This document shows, one piece after another, positions 18,390-27,812 of a stretch of 63,586 nt of DNA (its first letter is position 1; each line of letters opens with the position of its first letter). Made by a program: the position numbers and the translations under genes. The notes below the pieces were generated by a model that saw only the letters and a list, made by a program, of their open reading frames with translations, was not told the DNA's origin and ran no database searches. The DNA is from Bacteroidia bacterium. Its GTDB lineage: Bacteria > Bacteroidota > Bacteroidia > NS11-12g > UBA9320. Location: contig JAOLBX010000009.1 in NCBI GenBank assembly GCA_028339355.1, positions 1-63,586 of the forward strand, in the 5' to 3' direction.

Positions 18390-19403
18390 TTACTTGTTTT
18401 TTAGCATATCTAGAGCTACGTCTACAATCATATCTTCTTGGCCACCAACCATTTTACGCTTACCTAGCTCTTGTAATATATCGGCTGTATTTAAACCGTA
18501 TTTCTGAGCTGCTCGTTCACTATGAAGCAAGAAACTAGAGTATACTCCTGCATATCCGAGACTTAGTGTTTCTCTATCTACTCGTACAGGCCTAGTTTGC
18601 AAAGGACGTATGACGTCATCTGCTAAATCCATCAAATGCAGTAAATCAGAATTATGCACCGCTCCCATTTTGTTGAGGACAGCTATTAGCACTTCTAGAG
18701 GACAGTTTCCCGCTCCCGCTCCCATCCCTGCCAGAGAAGCATCTAGACGAGTAGCTCCATGCTGCATAGCTACTATCGTATTAGCTACTCCTAGACTTAA
18801 GTTATGGTGACAATGAATTCCTATCTCAGTTTTACTATCTAGTGTGTCTTTGAATGCTTTCATTCTGTCCGCCACACCATCCATCATTAGTGCTCCTGCA
18901 CTATCTGTAACATATACACAGTCGGCTCCATAATTTTCCATTAGCTTAGCTTGTTCGGCAAGTTTAGCAGGCTCATTCATATGAGCCATCATTAGAAATC
19001 CACCTACGTCCATGCCAAGTTTTTTGGCAGCTTCTATGTGCTGTCTACTTACATCTGCTTCTGTGCAATGCGTGGCTACCCTCACGGACTTCACTCCTAG
19101 GTCATACGCTTTCTTTAGGTCTTCGATAGTACCAATACCTGGTAAAAGCAAAGTTGTTAAAACTGCATGATCCAACTCTTCAGCTACACCTTCTAGCCAA
19201 TCCCAGTCTGTATGCGCTCCAAATCCATAATTGAAACTACTACCACTAAGTCCATCACCATGTGCTATTTCTATTGCATCTACTCCAGCTCTATCCAGCG
19301 AGATTGCCAGCTCTTTCAAATCTTTTTTTTTGTACTGATGGCGAATGGCATGCATTCCGTCACGAAGGGTCACATCTTGAATATAAAGTTTAGTTTCATT
19401 CAT
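18390..19403 (-). CDS. mhpE: 4-hydroxy-2-oxovalerate aldolase
   Basis: The enzyme splits 4-hydroxy-2-oxovalerate into pyruvate and acetaldehyde, which is channelled to the partner dehydrogenase. The DRE-TIM/HMGL-like signature [13 protein letters not shown] is at the N terminus, with the metal-binding stretch [16 protein letters not shown] and the conserved [17 protein letters not shown] further on. Length (about 337 residues) matches MhpE/DmpG/BphI. ATG 19403 is chosen; it starts one base beyond the stop of mhpF. An in-frame TTG at 19412 would overlap mhpF. This is the last gene of a hydratase-dehydrogenase-aldolase operon. Confidence 0.95.
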   Translation of the reverse strand: MNETKLYIQDVTLRDGMHAIRHQYKKKDLKELAISLDRAGVDAIEIAHGDGLSGSSFNYGFGAHTDWDWLEGVAEELDHAVLTTLLLPGIGTIEDLKKAYDLGVKSVRVATHCTEADVSRQHIEAAKKLGMDVGGFLMMAHMNEPAKLAEQAKLMENYGADCVYVTDSAGALMMDGVADRMKAFKDTLDSKTEIGIHCHHNLSLGVANTIVAMQHGATRLDASLAGMGAGAGNCPLEVLIAVLNKMGAVHNSDLLHLMDLADDVIRPLQTRPVRVDRETLSLGYAGVYSSFLLHSERAAQKYGLNTADILQELGKRKMVGGQEDMIVDVALDMLKNK

Positions 19404-19404
19404 A

Positions 19405-20355
19405 TTATTCAATTATTCTTTCTCCTACAGCCAAAGCTGCACTTGTCATTATATCTAAATTTCCTGCGTACTCGGGTAAATAATGCCCCGCTCCTATAAC
19501 TTGTAAAAGCACTGTAGTTTTCAATCCCCATTTGTAGCCCACTCCCTCTATAAAAACTGGCTCCTCTTCCAGAATATCGTCAAACTGTACTTCTTGATGC
19601 AGCGTGTATCCTGGTACATATTTCTGTACCTCGGCCACCATAGCATGAATACTTCTTCGTATCTCTTCCCTGTCAGCTTGATCACTCAGCGTAAAGACAG
19701 TATCTCGCATAACCAATGGGGGTTCTGCCGGATTGAGAATAATAATTGCCTTTCCCTTTGTGGCTCCACCTACTTTTTCGATAGCTCCAGAAGTGGTTTC
19801 AGTAAACTCATCAATATTGGCACGTGTACCTGGACCTGCAGACTTACTCGCAATAGAGGCTACTATTTCGCCATAATGTACCTTAGCTATTCTGCTAACG
19901 GCGGCCACTATAGGAATAGTAGCTTGACCACCACATGTGACCATATTTACATTCACCCGATCACTTCCTGATAAATCCACATTCAGGCCTAGCTTACTGC
20001 TTAGCTCTTTGTCTCCATTTACCGCTGGTACAAAATAAGGTCCAATTGCAGCAGGTGTAAGATCCACCATTTTCTTTTCTGGATAAGCTTCCATCTTACT
20101 GAAATTATATAAATGGGCCTTGGCAGAAGTGGCATCAAATACTACATCTATATCTTTCCAAATAGGCATCTTTATCAATCCATCTATACCCGTAGAACAA
20201 ATCTCTACACCCATTCTCTTGGCTCTCGCAAGTCCATCAGACTCAGGGTCAATTCCTACAAAACATGCTGCCTCTATTACTTTAGACGTTCGTATAATTT
20301 TAATAAGTAAATCTGTACCAATATTACCACTTCCTATTATCGCTGCTTTTTTCAT
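19405..20355 (-). CDS. mhpF: Acetaldehyde dehydrogenase (acylating)
   Basis: The 316-residue enzyme converts acetaldehyde, CoA and NAD to acetyl-CoA in complex with the aldolase. The N-terminal Rossmann motif [11 protein letters not shown] is at about 6-16. The catalytic Cys lies in [13 protein letters not shown] (about residue 131), and [20 protein letters not shown] is conserved in MhpF/DmpF/BphJ. It sits between mhpD (14 bases upstream) and mhpE. The three tightly packed genes encode the whole lower meta-cleavage route. Confidence 0.95.
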   Translation of the reverse strand: MKKAAIIGSGNIGTDLLIKIIRTSKVIEAACFVGIDPESDGLARAKRMGVEICSTGIDGLIKMPIWKDIDVVFDATSAKAHLYNFSKMEAYPEKKMVDLTPAAIGPYFVPAVNGDKELSSKLGLNVDLSGSDRVNVNMVTCGGQATIPIVAAVSRIAKVHYGEIVASIASKSAGPGTRANIDEFTETTSGAIEKVGGATKGKAIIILNPAEPPLVMRDTVFTLSDQADREEIRRSIHAMVAEVQKYVPGYTLHQEVQFDDILEEEPVFIEGVGYKWGLKTTVLLQVIGAGHYLPEYAGNLDIMTSAALAVGERIIE

Positions 20356-20369
20356 GATACGTCTATACT

Positions 20370-21149
20370 CTAGTTAATCGTTAGTTTCACACTTCCCAAC
20401 CCTTCTATATCTGCTACAAATTCATCTCCCTTTTCTATGACCACCATTGGCCCTAGAGCACCTGATAATAAAATTTCACCTTTTCGAAGTGGGTTTCCTT
20501 GTCTAGCCATCGTCTGAGCTAGCCATAACGCTGCATTTAGAGGGTTGTCCATACATGCTGCACCACTCCCTTCGGATGCTACTTCTCCATTCTTTAGCAT
20601 TGACATTTTACACGCTGCCAAATCAATATCCTCTATGTTCACCTTGGCATCACCAAGAATATAGTGACTAGCACTAGCATTGTCTGCTATAGTATCAGTA
20701 ATTCTAATGTTCCAATCTGCCACTCTGCTCCCTACAATCTCTATGGCACAAGTAGCGTACTCTATCACCTCTATTAGGTCACTCATATTGATGTCTCCTT
20801 CTAGGTCTTCTGCCATCATAAAGGCTATCTCTGCCTCCGCTTTGGGCTGCATTAATTCAGAGAAAGACAGGATACCATTATTTACTTCCATAGTGTTAAA
20901 CAACACGCCATAATCTGGTTGGTCCACTCCTAATTGTTCTTGTACCGCAAAAGATGTAAGCCCAATTTTTTTACCAGTGATAATATCACCTGCCTTTGCT
21001 CTTCTGCGGGCATTTATATCTTGAGCTGCATAGGCCGCATCTAAATCTTCGGTGCCTATAATTTCTCTTATGGGTGAAACTGGAACTTGTGTTTCAATTG
21101 AATGATGTAGCAAATTAGCTACTTTTTGAATATCAGTTTTTGTGGCCAT
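20370..21149 (-). CDS. mhpD: 2-hydroxypenta-2,4-dienoate hydratase
   Basis: The 259-residue enzyme hydrates 2-oxopent-4-enoate (the enol/diene acid) to 4-hydroxy-2-oxovalerate. It aligns by eye along its whole length with E. coli Mhp[67 protein letters not shown], and the ending [17 protein letters not shown]. The related 4-oxalocrotonate decarboxylase is a less likely alternative. It is the first gene of the operon. No extradiol dioxygenase or ring hydrolase gene is present in the window, so the upstream substrate source must be encoded elsewhere. Confidence 0.9.
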   Translation of the reverse strand: MATKTDIQKVANLLHHSIETQVPVSPIREIIGTEDLDAAYAAQDINARRRAKAGDIITGKKIGLTSFAVQEQLGVDQPDYGVLFNTMEVNNGILSFSELMQPKAEAEIAFMMAEDLEGDINMSDLIEVIEYATCAIEIVGSRVADWNIRITDTIADNASASHYILGDAKVNIEDIDLAACKMSMLKNGEVASEGSGAACMDNPLNAALWLAQTMARQGNPLRKGEILLSGALGPMVVIEKGDEFVADIEGLGSVKLTIN

Positions 21150-21414
21150 ATTTATGTTCGAAATTTACTCGAATAATTCTCTGCAATGTTAGGCAATCAA
21201 GCTAAAACAAAATAAAGGATTTACTCCTTCTGAATGCATACCGCATTTATTGCACTAATCAGATCTACAATTATTCTTAATAATACCTTCAGCATCACGT
21301 ATATTTGTTTCGAACGTATAAAACACTCTTATTAGACTGTTTACAAAACAAGATGCGGACTAAACACTAGAGTTTCAATTTTTTACACTAGAAACTTGCA
21401 TACAATTATCTAAT

Positions 21415-22524
21415 TTGAAAAGCTATAACCGAATAGAATATCTTCCCGAAACTGATGGTTTTTTAAAACAACTCCAGCTTGAAGTAAATAGTTATTTTAA
21501 GAGGTCTTCTAAATCCAAGTATGCTAACCTAGGTTTTTATCATAAAGGGCTTTTTCTGCTGACGCTATACATTAGCTTCTATTTCATCTTTCTTTTTCAT
21601 TCTCCTACTGTATATACCCTCGTAGGTTATATTCTAATGGGACCATTGGCTATTTTACTAGGACTTAATGTAGCACACGATTCAGCACACGGTCTAGCAT
21701 CCAAAAACAAAACCATAAATAGTATTCTGCTTCGTACATTCGATTTTCTGGGTGCAAGCTCGCATGTGTGGAAAGCAAGGCACGTATTCTCCCATCACAA
21801 ATACGCCAACATTTTAAACGAAGATTCAGATTTAAAGCAATCCTCGCTTGTTCGTATTTTTCCTTCTGATGAAATAAGAAAAGCAAATCGCTACCAACAC
21901 ATTTACATTCCTTTGCTCTTTCTTCATTATACATTCAATTGGTTACTAATTAGGGATTTCAAAGACCTACTAGAGCGTGACGAAAATGGAAAACGCAAAA
22001 TAAAGTGCTCCACTTCTAGATGGTTCGAAATTGTTTTGTTTAAGGTCTTTTATTTTTCTTACATCATTATCATTCCATTGTCTATTGCAGACTTTGAGAT
22101 GTGGCAAATACTTGGAGCATACGCACTTATGAACTATGCCGCTGGCATCACTATCACCTTAGCATTGGTTCCAGCTCATGTTGCCACTACTTCTAAATTT
22201 CCCTTGCCAGATGCCGATGGTAAAATGGCACATTCTTGGTCTCATCATCAACTGATAACAACCACAGATTATGCTACAGATTCCAAGGTAATAAATTGGA
22301 TGATGGGTGGATTTAACCATCACGTTGCACATCATTTGTTTCCAAATATTTCGCACGTACATTACAAAAAAATCAGTCCCATGGTAATTAAAGTGGCCAA
22401 AGAACATGGTTTGACATACAACTATGAGAGTAGTCTGTTCAATGCATTTGTTTCTCATTTTAAACTTCTAAAATCAAATGGATGGGAAGCTTGGAACACT
22501 AAATTAAACCCTGAAAATCAATGA
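21415..22524 (+). CDS. Membrane fatty acid desaturase
   Basis: This 369-residue integral-membrane di-iron enzyme has the three histidine boxes of the fatty acid desaturase family: HDSAH at 88-92, HVFSHH at 123-128 and HHVAHH at 302-307. Hydrophobic segments around 44-86 and 205-255 fit the four-helix topology. The spacing and the Q/H-x-x-HH last box resemble front-end and acyl-lipid/acyl-CoA desaturases, but regioselectivity cannot be assigned. Translation appears to start at TTG 21415. Its TGA overlaps the ATG of the next gene (ATGA, 22521-22524), so the pair is translationally coupled. Confidence 0.9.
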   Translation: MKSYNRIEYLPETDGFLKQLQLEVNSYFKRSSKSKYANLGFYHKGLFLLTLYISFYFIFLFHSPTVYTLVGYILMGPLAILLGLNVAHDSAHGLASKNKTINSILLRTFDFLGASSHVWKARHVFSHHKYANILNEDSDLKQSSLVRIFPSDEIRKANRYQHIYIPLLFLHYTFNWLLIRDFKDLLERDENGKRKIKCSTSRWFEIVLFKVFYFSYIIIIPLSIADFEMWQILGAYALMNYAAGITITLALVPAHVATTSKFPLPDADGKMAHSWSHHQLITTTDYATDSKVINWMMGGFNHHVAHHLFPNISHVHYKKISPMVIKVAKEHGLTYNYESSLFNAFVSHFKLLKSNGWEAWNTKLNPENQ

Positions 22525-23243
22525 TTTGGAGTATAATTTTGCCTGAATTTGCCTTTTTATCAATTCTGTTCTTCTATTTTAAATTTAGAAAATCACCAGA
22601 AAAATACGCAACATTTAGTCTCAACAAAAAGACTTATTCTTCCATCATTACGCGTAACGAAGTTATGCATACGGTTTGGTCAATGTTCATTTTTGCTTTG
22701 CTTGGAGGAGTGATTGATATTTGTGCAGCCAATGATCTTACTTCGCTATATACTGACAATGAACAATATGGTTACACTTACACCTTTCTAAGTTTTTTCA
22801 TTGTTATAGGCTTAAACGATATCTACTTCTATTTAGGCCATCGATTTCTACATTGGAAACCCATCTTTAAAAAGATACATAGCATACACCATCAATCGCA
22901 TACTCCCAATCCTTTCAGTGCATTTTCGTTTCATCCTTTAGAGGCTGTTATACAAATAGGCATCATTCCATTGGTAGCTATTTTCATACCTCTTCATACG
23001 GGTGTCCTACTTATATTTTCTGCTTTTTTACTTTTTATGAGTGTTTATGGACATTGCGGATATGAGCTCAGGGGAGGCAAGGCCAAATCTCTGCATATCT
23101 TTACTAACTCAATACACCACAACCAGCATCATAGATATGTGAATCATAATTTCGGATTGTTCCTCATCATCTGGGACAAACTATTTGGAACACTTCACCC
23201 CAAACACAAACAAGAATCTGAAGCTTTTCAAAAAGGAGGATAA
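22521..23243 (+). CDS. Sterol desaturase / fatty acid hydroxylase family protein
   Basis: This 240-residue integral-membrane di-iron protein has the family's His clusters HRFLH (about 111-115), HSIHHQSH (about 125-132) and HHNQHH (about 197-202). The segments FLSILFFYF, YTFLSFFIVIGL and IIPLVAIFIPL are membrane helices. Members hydroxylate or desaturate sterols, carotenoids, sphingoid bases or ornithine lipids. Coupling to the preceding desaturase suggests both act on one membrane lipid, but the product is unknown. The gene ends three bases before the convergent GNAT-like gene. Confidence 0.9.
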   Translation: MIWSIILPEFAFLSILFFYFKFRKSPEKYATFSLNKKTYSSIITRNEVMHTVWSMFIFALLGGVIDICAANDLTSLYTDNEQYGYTYTFLSFFIVIGLNDIYFYLGHRFLHWKPIFKKIHSIHHQSHTPNPFSAFSFHPLEAVIQIGIIPLVAIFIPLHTGVLLIFSAFLLFMSVYGHCGYELRGGKAKSLHIFTNSIHHNQHHRYVNHNFGLFLIIWDKLFGTLHPKHKQESEAFQKGG

Positions 23244-23246
23244 TGC

Positions 23247-23834
23247 TTAATTAATAGGCTCTCTAGCTAAAAACCACAATGTAATTTCTTCTTTTTCAAT
23301 GATCCATGTATCATATACCTTGAAACCATAACGCTCATACATCAATCGATTTTTTGGCAACGACGTTTCTGCATAAATAGGGAGATTATACTTCTGCGAC
23401 AGCTGATAGGTGAAATCTCGAATTTCTATAATGGTACTTAGTCCAAAACTATTGTTTTCTACAGCCAACATCCAAAAGTATAAATGCTCTCTCTTAGGAC
23501 GTTTTCCCTGAATAGTCCTTTCTCTTCGAATGATGGAATACGCTCTATCCCAACCAATACATTTATTGCCCAATTGGATATATCCCCAAATCCATTTAAA
23601 AGGATTTTGTCTCGCTGTATTCTTAAATATTAGGGCTACTCCATTGTTATCCGTTGTCAAGTATGCCCCTTGTTTCTGCATAGATACCTCCAAGCAAAAC
23701 AAGCATAATACCGCTAAACGCTTTCTTAAATTTCCTTTCTTTTTTATCACCCAAAGTGCCCCTGGATTGTCACCAAAAGACGATACGAGAATTCTAAGTG
23801 CAGTTTTTTTAGTGGCTTCAGTTACCTGCTGCAT
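23247..23834 (-). CDS. GNAT-family acetyltransferase-like protein
   Basis: This 195-residue protein resembles Bacteroidota GNAT proteins. The N-terminal helix pattern (LRILVSSFGDNPGALWVIK) and the C-terminal strand-helix-strand (LPIYAETSLPKNRLMYERYGFKVYDTW) are typical. The acetyl-CoA pyrophosphate loop, normally Q/R-x-x-G-x-G/A, reads NNSFGLST here, so catalysis by a standard mechanism is uncertain. It lies six bases after the radical SAM gene on the same strand and is the third gene of a lipoprotein/radical SAM/GNAT unit. Confidence 0.7.
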   Translation of the reverse strand: MQQVTEATKKTALRILVSSFGDNPGALWVIKKKGNLRKRLAVLCLFCLEVSMQKQGAYLTTDNNGVALIFKNTARQNPFKWIWGYIQLGNKCIGWDRAYSIIRRERTIQGKRPKREHLYFWMLAVENNSFGLSTIIEIRDFTYQLSQKYNLPIYAETSLPKNRLMYERYGFKVYDTWIIEKEEITLWFLAREPIN

Positions 23835-23840
23835 ATGGAA

Positions 23841-24950
23841 TTAAGCAACCATTTTATCGGCTTCACATTTTTTGGATACTTCCAAATGATTGGTAATTGG
23901 AGTTCTGCAGAACGGACACGGGAGTAATGTGCCATCTGAGTCTAGAAATAAATAGCTTCGTCCGCCACCGCAGGGTAGTCCTTTTCTAAACATTGCAGGG
24001 TATAAAACTACAGGTACACCCTTTATTTTAGCACTATTGTAGTGCATCACTTTTGTTTCTAAATATTGCTGTTCTGAAATGGATAATTCGACCTCTTTAT
24101 TTGCATAATGACCAACTGCTCGAGGCTCTATTATATTCAATATAGGAACTCCCCAACCCGAGAGTAAGTTTACAAGGTCATCAAAGCCATCGGCTTTGAT
24201 ATATTCTTTAGTTAAGCAAGAATTTATACTCACTAATAACCCTGCTTCCTTACAATGTTCCAAAGCTTTTTTTACCCAAAGAAATGATTTTTGGTTTCCT
24301 CTAAATAGATTGTGTAATTCTTCTACTTGGTGATCAAGACTAATAGCTATACCATTAAGTCCAGCACTGGCCAACTCATAAGCCTTCTCCTGAGTGAGGT
24401 TATATCCAGATGAATAGACCCATTGATCACAGTTTCCGTTGTACCTTTTTATTAGTTTGACTAAATCTGAGTATCTGTTTAGGGGTTCCCCACCAGAATA
24501 AACCAATTGTGCAGCACCCTCAGCTACAAATCTGTCTAGATGACCACAGATATCTTCAAATGTCATATGATCTTTCTCATTCAGTGTATCCCATTCGCTG
24601 CAATGCTCACATTGCAATGGACACTTCTTTGTAATAGCAACCAAAATACGTCTCAGTATTGAAGGAGAATTCTCAATGGGGTGATATTCTCTAAGATGAG
24701 TTTTGTAAAATCGATTGAATGAGTTCGAAGGCCAACTCGGATTAAACATATCCCAAGTATACCTTCCTGAATTATAAATGCCTTGGCTTATTTCGAAACC
24801 TTGTGCCGCATTTTTAAACTGTTTAAACATCTGTTTTACAGCAAAATATGAAGTTTTAGGGTTTCGGTATACAATCAACCCAACTATCCAAATATTAATA
24901 AGCATAAGGATTTGTACAACGCGAAATTCTATTCCAGTAACTCGACGCAT
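23841..24950 (-). CDS. Membrane-anchored radical SAM protein
   Basis: This 369-residue protein has an N-terminal transmembrane helix (about 11-28). The radical SAM core begins near 100 with the [4Fe-4S] motif C110-x3-C114-x2-C117, the SAM-contact segment YSGGEPL, and a TIM-barrel half. The C-terminal end has four more cysteines (GLPCGGG, LPCPFC, KKCEAD), suggesting an auxiliary or shortened SPASM-like cluster site. SPASM-type enzymes modify peptides or proteins, but the substrate here is unknown. It starts three bases after the large lipoprotein gene and precedes the GNAT-like gene, so the three form a single transcription unit. Confidence 0.85.
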   Translation of the reverse strand: MRRVTGIEFRVVQILMLINIWIVGLIVYRNPKTSYFAVKQMFKQFKNAAQGFEISQGIYNSGRYTWDMFNPSWPSNSFNRFYKTHLREYHPIENSPSILRRILVAITKKCPLQCEHCSEWDTLNEKDHMTFEDICGHLDRFVAEGAAQLVYSGGEPLNRYSDLVKLIKRYNGNCDQWVYSSGYNLTQEKAYELASAGLNGIAISLDHQVEELHNLFRGNQKSFLWVKKALEHCKEAGLLVSINSCLTKEYIKADGFDDLVNLLSGWGVPILNIIEPRAVGHYANKEVELSISEQQYLETKVMHYNSAKIKGVPVVLYPAMFRKGLPCGGGRSYLFLDSDGTLLPCPFCRTPITNHLEVSKKCEADKMVA

Positions 24951-24953
24951 TCT

Positions 24954-26537
24954 TTACTTATTATTAGATACTACTAACTTGTTTTGTAGGTCTATTAGTC
25001 TAGCCATATAGTGAGATGAATACTTCATTTTTTTCATTGCTCTTAGAGCGTCTTTGTTTGGTTTATTGGTATACTCACGAGTATGATTATAGTACCCAGT
25101 GCCCAGTAATGCATAGGTCTTATTTGCACTAGATTCACTTCTAAAGTTCGTTATCGTAAACGTTCCTTTATTGGCTTGAGCTACATAGTTCTTATCCGTT
25201 GCTGACATTAATTCTAAGACATCTTCTCCCTTTTCGTTTTCTGCCGAAACCATCGGGAGTTCTTCCACTTCTACATCTGTAGTCCAATCTGAGGTAATTG
25301 AAACTTGATCTAAATTCCAAAAGCCATGTGCAGCTTCTAGCTTCACTACTATTTCTTCGCCTAAGTTTTCTAAATTCAATGGTAAACAGATATCTCTTGG
25401 TGCTACTGCTCCTACATTTTCATAACTGCCGATATATTTCCAATTATCATTTACTTTCAGATATGCATTGAGCGATATCCCTTGCTCAATAGCATTTTGA
25501 TTATACTTCTCTTTGTCCACGTCATTCATGCGTTCTACCCAGTTTGGAAACTGCGTACCAAATTGCTGAAAGAAGTACTCTGCAGTTTGTTCTAAGAGTT
25601 TGGATTGCTGACCTCGGATGACCAATTGAGCATTATTTTTTAGAGTCCTTTTATCAAATGTTAACTCAACACTATTTAACTCATCTTCAGTTCCAGCATC
25701 ATCAAAATTATAATTTATATCGTCCTTTGACACTATCAAGTCTGAGACATCTAGTCCTTTCTGTGTTATAGCATTTATAGGTAATACCCCTTCATCAAAA
25801 GAAATTAGTTCAGAATTAGAGGTCAAACCAAGGTATGTTTTGTTATGGCTAATTTCGAGTAAGGACAACTTATCCAAATACTGTATTTCTTCTAATTCAT
25901 TGAATACTTTTATTTCTATTTTGCCTGTTTCATCTGCTTTTACATTGTTCAATATCAAGCGATCTTCACGTGCAAGTGACTTAAACATGGCTCCCGGAAA
26001 TAGCGACCCTTGGAACACTTCTGTTCCATCCGGTTGCAAAACAGCTACATAAGGACAATTACAAGCGATAATAAGCAATATTGGAAGTGCACCTACAGAG
26101 ACTCCCGCACCTATACCTAGGCTAGCAATTATATTTGCACCTAAAGACTTTTCATGTACTTCCGCAAAAATGATCTTAGAGATAGGCAATTGAAATGGGC
26201 CTTCGCTTAGTTCTTGTCTAGTCTGAAGATGCAAAAACTTACTTATATATCGACGTTGTCCGCTAGGAACTAAAAACGTATGTCTATCGATCTTGTGATC
26301 TCTAATATAGGTTCTTTCCAGATCTCCTTTGATAGAATCTCCCTCGATAGAAATATTATTAATATTAAAAACTCTATTGGTATTTTCTATAGTGACAATC
26401 GGCTTATACCTTCTCATCATGTTCAGTGATTCAGCAGAAACTTCATTCATCTCAATAGTTTTGTACCATTGCGTACAGCTGCTGAATAAAATGGAACAAA
26501 TGGCAATAATTGTAAGGGTTGATTTATAGTTGTTCAT
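24954..26537 (-). CDS. Large lipoprotein with a CNCP motif, in a unit with a radical SAM protein
   Basis: From ATG 26537 the protein is about 527 residues with a lipobox FSSC (Cys21). A Gly-rich hydrophobic stretch (about residues 135-160) ends in a CNCPYVAV motif and is followed by GTEVFQGSLFPGAMFKSLAREDRLIL and then VFNELEEIQYLDKLSLLEI. I recall similar CNCP-type lipoproteins in other Bacteroidota but know no assigned function. ATG 26537 is preferred over the in-frame codon at 26588 because a perfect -7 promoter motif lies between them and the lipoprotein signal begins at 26537. It heads the unit with the radical SAM and GNAT-like genes. Confidence 0.75.
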   Translation of the reverse strand: MNNYKSTLTIIAICSILFSSCTQWYKTIEMNEVSAESLNMMRRYKPIVTIENTNRVFNINNISIEGDSIKGDLERTYIRDHKIDRHTFLVPSGQRRYISKFLHLQTRQELSEGPFQLPISKIIFAEVHEKSLGANIIASLGIGAGVSVGALPILLIIACNCPYVAVLQPDGTEVFQGSLFPGAMFKSLAREDRLILNNVKADETGKIEIKVFNELEEIQYLDKLSLLEISHNKTYLGLTSNSELISFDEGVLPINAITQKGLDVSDLIVSKDDINYNFDDAGTEDELNSVELTFDKRTLKNNAQLVIRGQQSKLLEQTAEYFFQQFGTQFPNWVERMNDVDKEKYNQNAIEQGISLNAYLKVNDNWKYIGSYENVGAVAPRDICLPLNLENLGEEIVVKLEAAHGFWNLDQVSITSDWTTDVEVEELPMVSAENEKGEDVLELMSATDKNYVAQANKGTFTITNFRSESSANKTYALLGTGYYNHTREYTNKPNKDALRAMKKMKYSSHYMARLIDLQNKLVVSNNK

Positions 26538-26566
26538 TTTTTTATTTTTAACGACAATAGTTAGAC

Positions 26567-26574
26567 CAAATTTA
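26567..26574 (-). promoter_or_regulatory. Bacteroidota -7 promoter element for the lipoprotein/radical SAM unit
   Basis: On the minus strand the sequence reads TAAATTTG, a full match to TAnnTTTG, 29 bases upstream of ATG 26537. It fits a leader of roughly 25 bases and supports the shorter lipoprotein start. Confidence 0.6.
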
Positions 26575-26588
26575 ATCTCCGGAAGCAC

Positions 26589-26932
26589 CTCGCCACATAC
26601 ATTGCTATTGTTTTTTCAGCTTTATGCGTAAAGAGACTGTTCAGTATTTTCTGTTAAAACGTGGTTAAAATAATGTATATATTGCAAAAAAGCTCCTATT
26701 CCAAAATTAAATTCCCACTAAATTGATTTTTTATCCATATTAGGTAAACCTACAATAGCACTTAAAGAGCCTTAATACACCCTGTCTGTTATCTCATGAA
26801 CTGACGTAAATCGTCGCCAACAATAAGGTTTCGCACAATTGAGATGAATACATACAATATGGACCTAAAAACACTTTTGGGTTCCGTGACTGGTCAATAT
26901 AATAAACAGTACTGATATATATGCCTTTATTC
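26589..26932. other. Gene-free stretch
   Basis: About 340 AT-rich bases between the lipoprotein unit and the broken outer-membrane protein gene. No ORF with support, RNA gene or clear terminator is visible. The base composition of 26790-26890 is a little less AT-rich than its surroundings, but no coding similarity is recognised in either strand. Confidence 0.45.
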
Positions 26933-27661
26933 TTATTGCCGCTTAAGTCCAATATTTAGTCCAAATTTCACAAGTAAACTGATATCACTGTAGGAATAAC
27001 CATTTGTTCGCCCAATGTATACCAGTGTTCCTGTTTGCGGATCATAGTCAAAACTTGGAGCGGATTTCGTTTGACTATACCGCTCTAAACCCAGGCCAAA
27101 ATAAGCATCAGAATAAAACGAATTTGTTTCAAAAATAGTGGCCCCAATTATTAGACCTCCTGCCAAAGACTCTGTTCTTGCGGTATTGTTAAGTAGCGGT
27201 ACGGATGACACTATATTATCATATGACATGTAACTCTCAGCATTATAAATTGTGTACTCTAGAAATGGACCCCAAAAAGCTGCATTCCGACCAGAATGAC
27301 GTGTTTTAAGATACTTATCATAATCACTCCTTATTGATTTTGGTCTAAATCTATATTGCATTCCAACACCATAACCCACAGCAGTTTGTTCATATACTCC
27401 AGAGTAAAAACCTGGAGTATAACGGGTAAAATCTCCTAATGGAGCATCATACGGATCAGTTCATATAAATCGACCAAACACTAAAATGTCGCCATTTTTT
27501 TTATCTCTTCTTTGCAATCCCAGTTCTACATCTCCAAATAAAGGCCGCACCAAATTAGTCTGTACTACCCAATCTATCCCATGGGCAGTAGTATTGGCAT
27601 CCTGTGAATACACGGATAAATTGAGAATTGAACACCATATAAGGATAAATATTCTATGCAT
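26933..27661 (-). pseudogene. Outer-membrane beta-barrel protein interrupted by one TGA
   Basis: From ATG 27661 there is a signal peptide (RIFILIWCSILNLSVYSQD) and then WVVQTNLVRPLFGDVELGLQRR, a typical Bacteroidota barrel-protein opening. TGA at 27461-27463 cuts the frame after about 66 codons. The same frame continues without interruption through YDAPLGDFTRYTPGFYSGVYEQTAVG to a normal barrel ending (SLLVKFGLNIGLKRQ) at 26933. No shift is needed, so one substitution (for example TGG or CGA to TGA) explains the break. A restart at GTG 27379 would lack a signal peptide. The family is otherwise unrecognised. Confidence 0.75.
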
Positions 27662-27798
27662 TTCGTTGAGGAGGATTGGGTAGGATCTAGTCATAGTAGT
27701 CTTATTTTTTGTGGAAACTATTTGAACGAATATACTTCAAAAGAGATAAAAGAACCTCAAATTACTGCGTACATGCAAAACAGATATCAATCTAACTT

Positions 27799-27806
27799 TA
27801 TATTTG
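27799..27806 (+). promoter_or_regulatory. -7 promoter element overlapping the comM start region
   Basis: TATATTTG is a full match to TAnnTTTG and ends six bases before ATG 27813. If used, the transcript would start at or next to the start codon. Confidence 0.5.
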
Positions 27807-27812
27807 CCTTCT

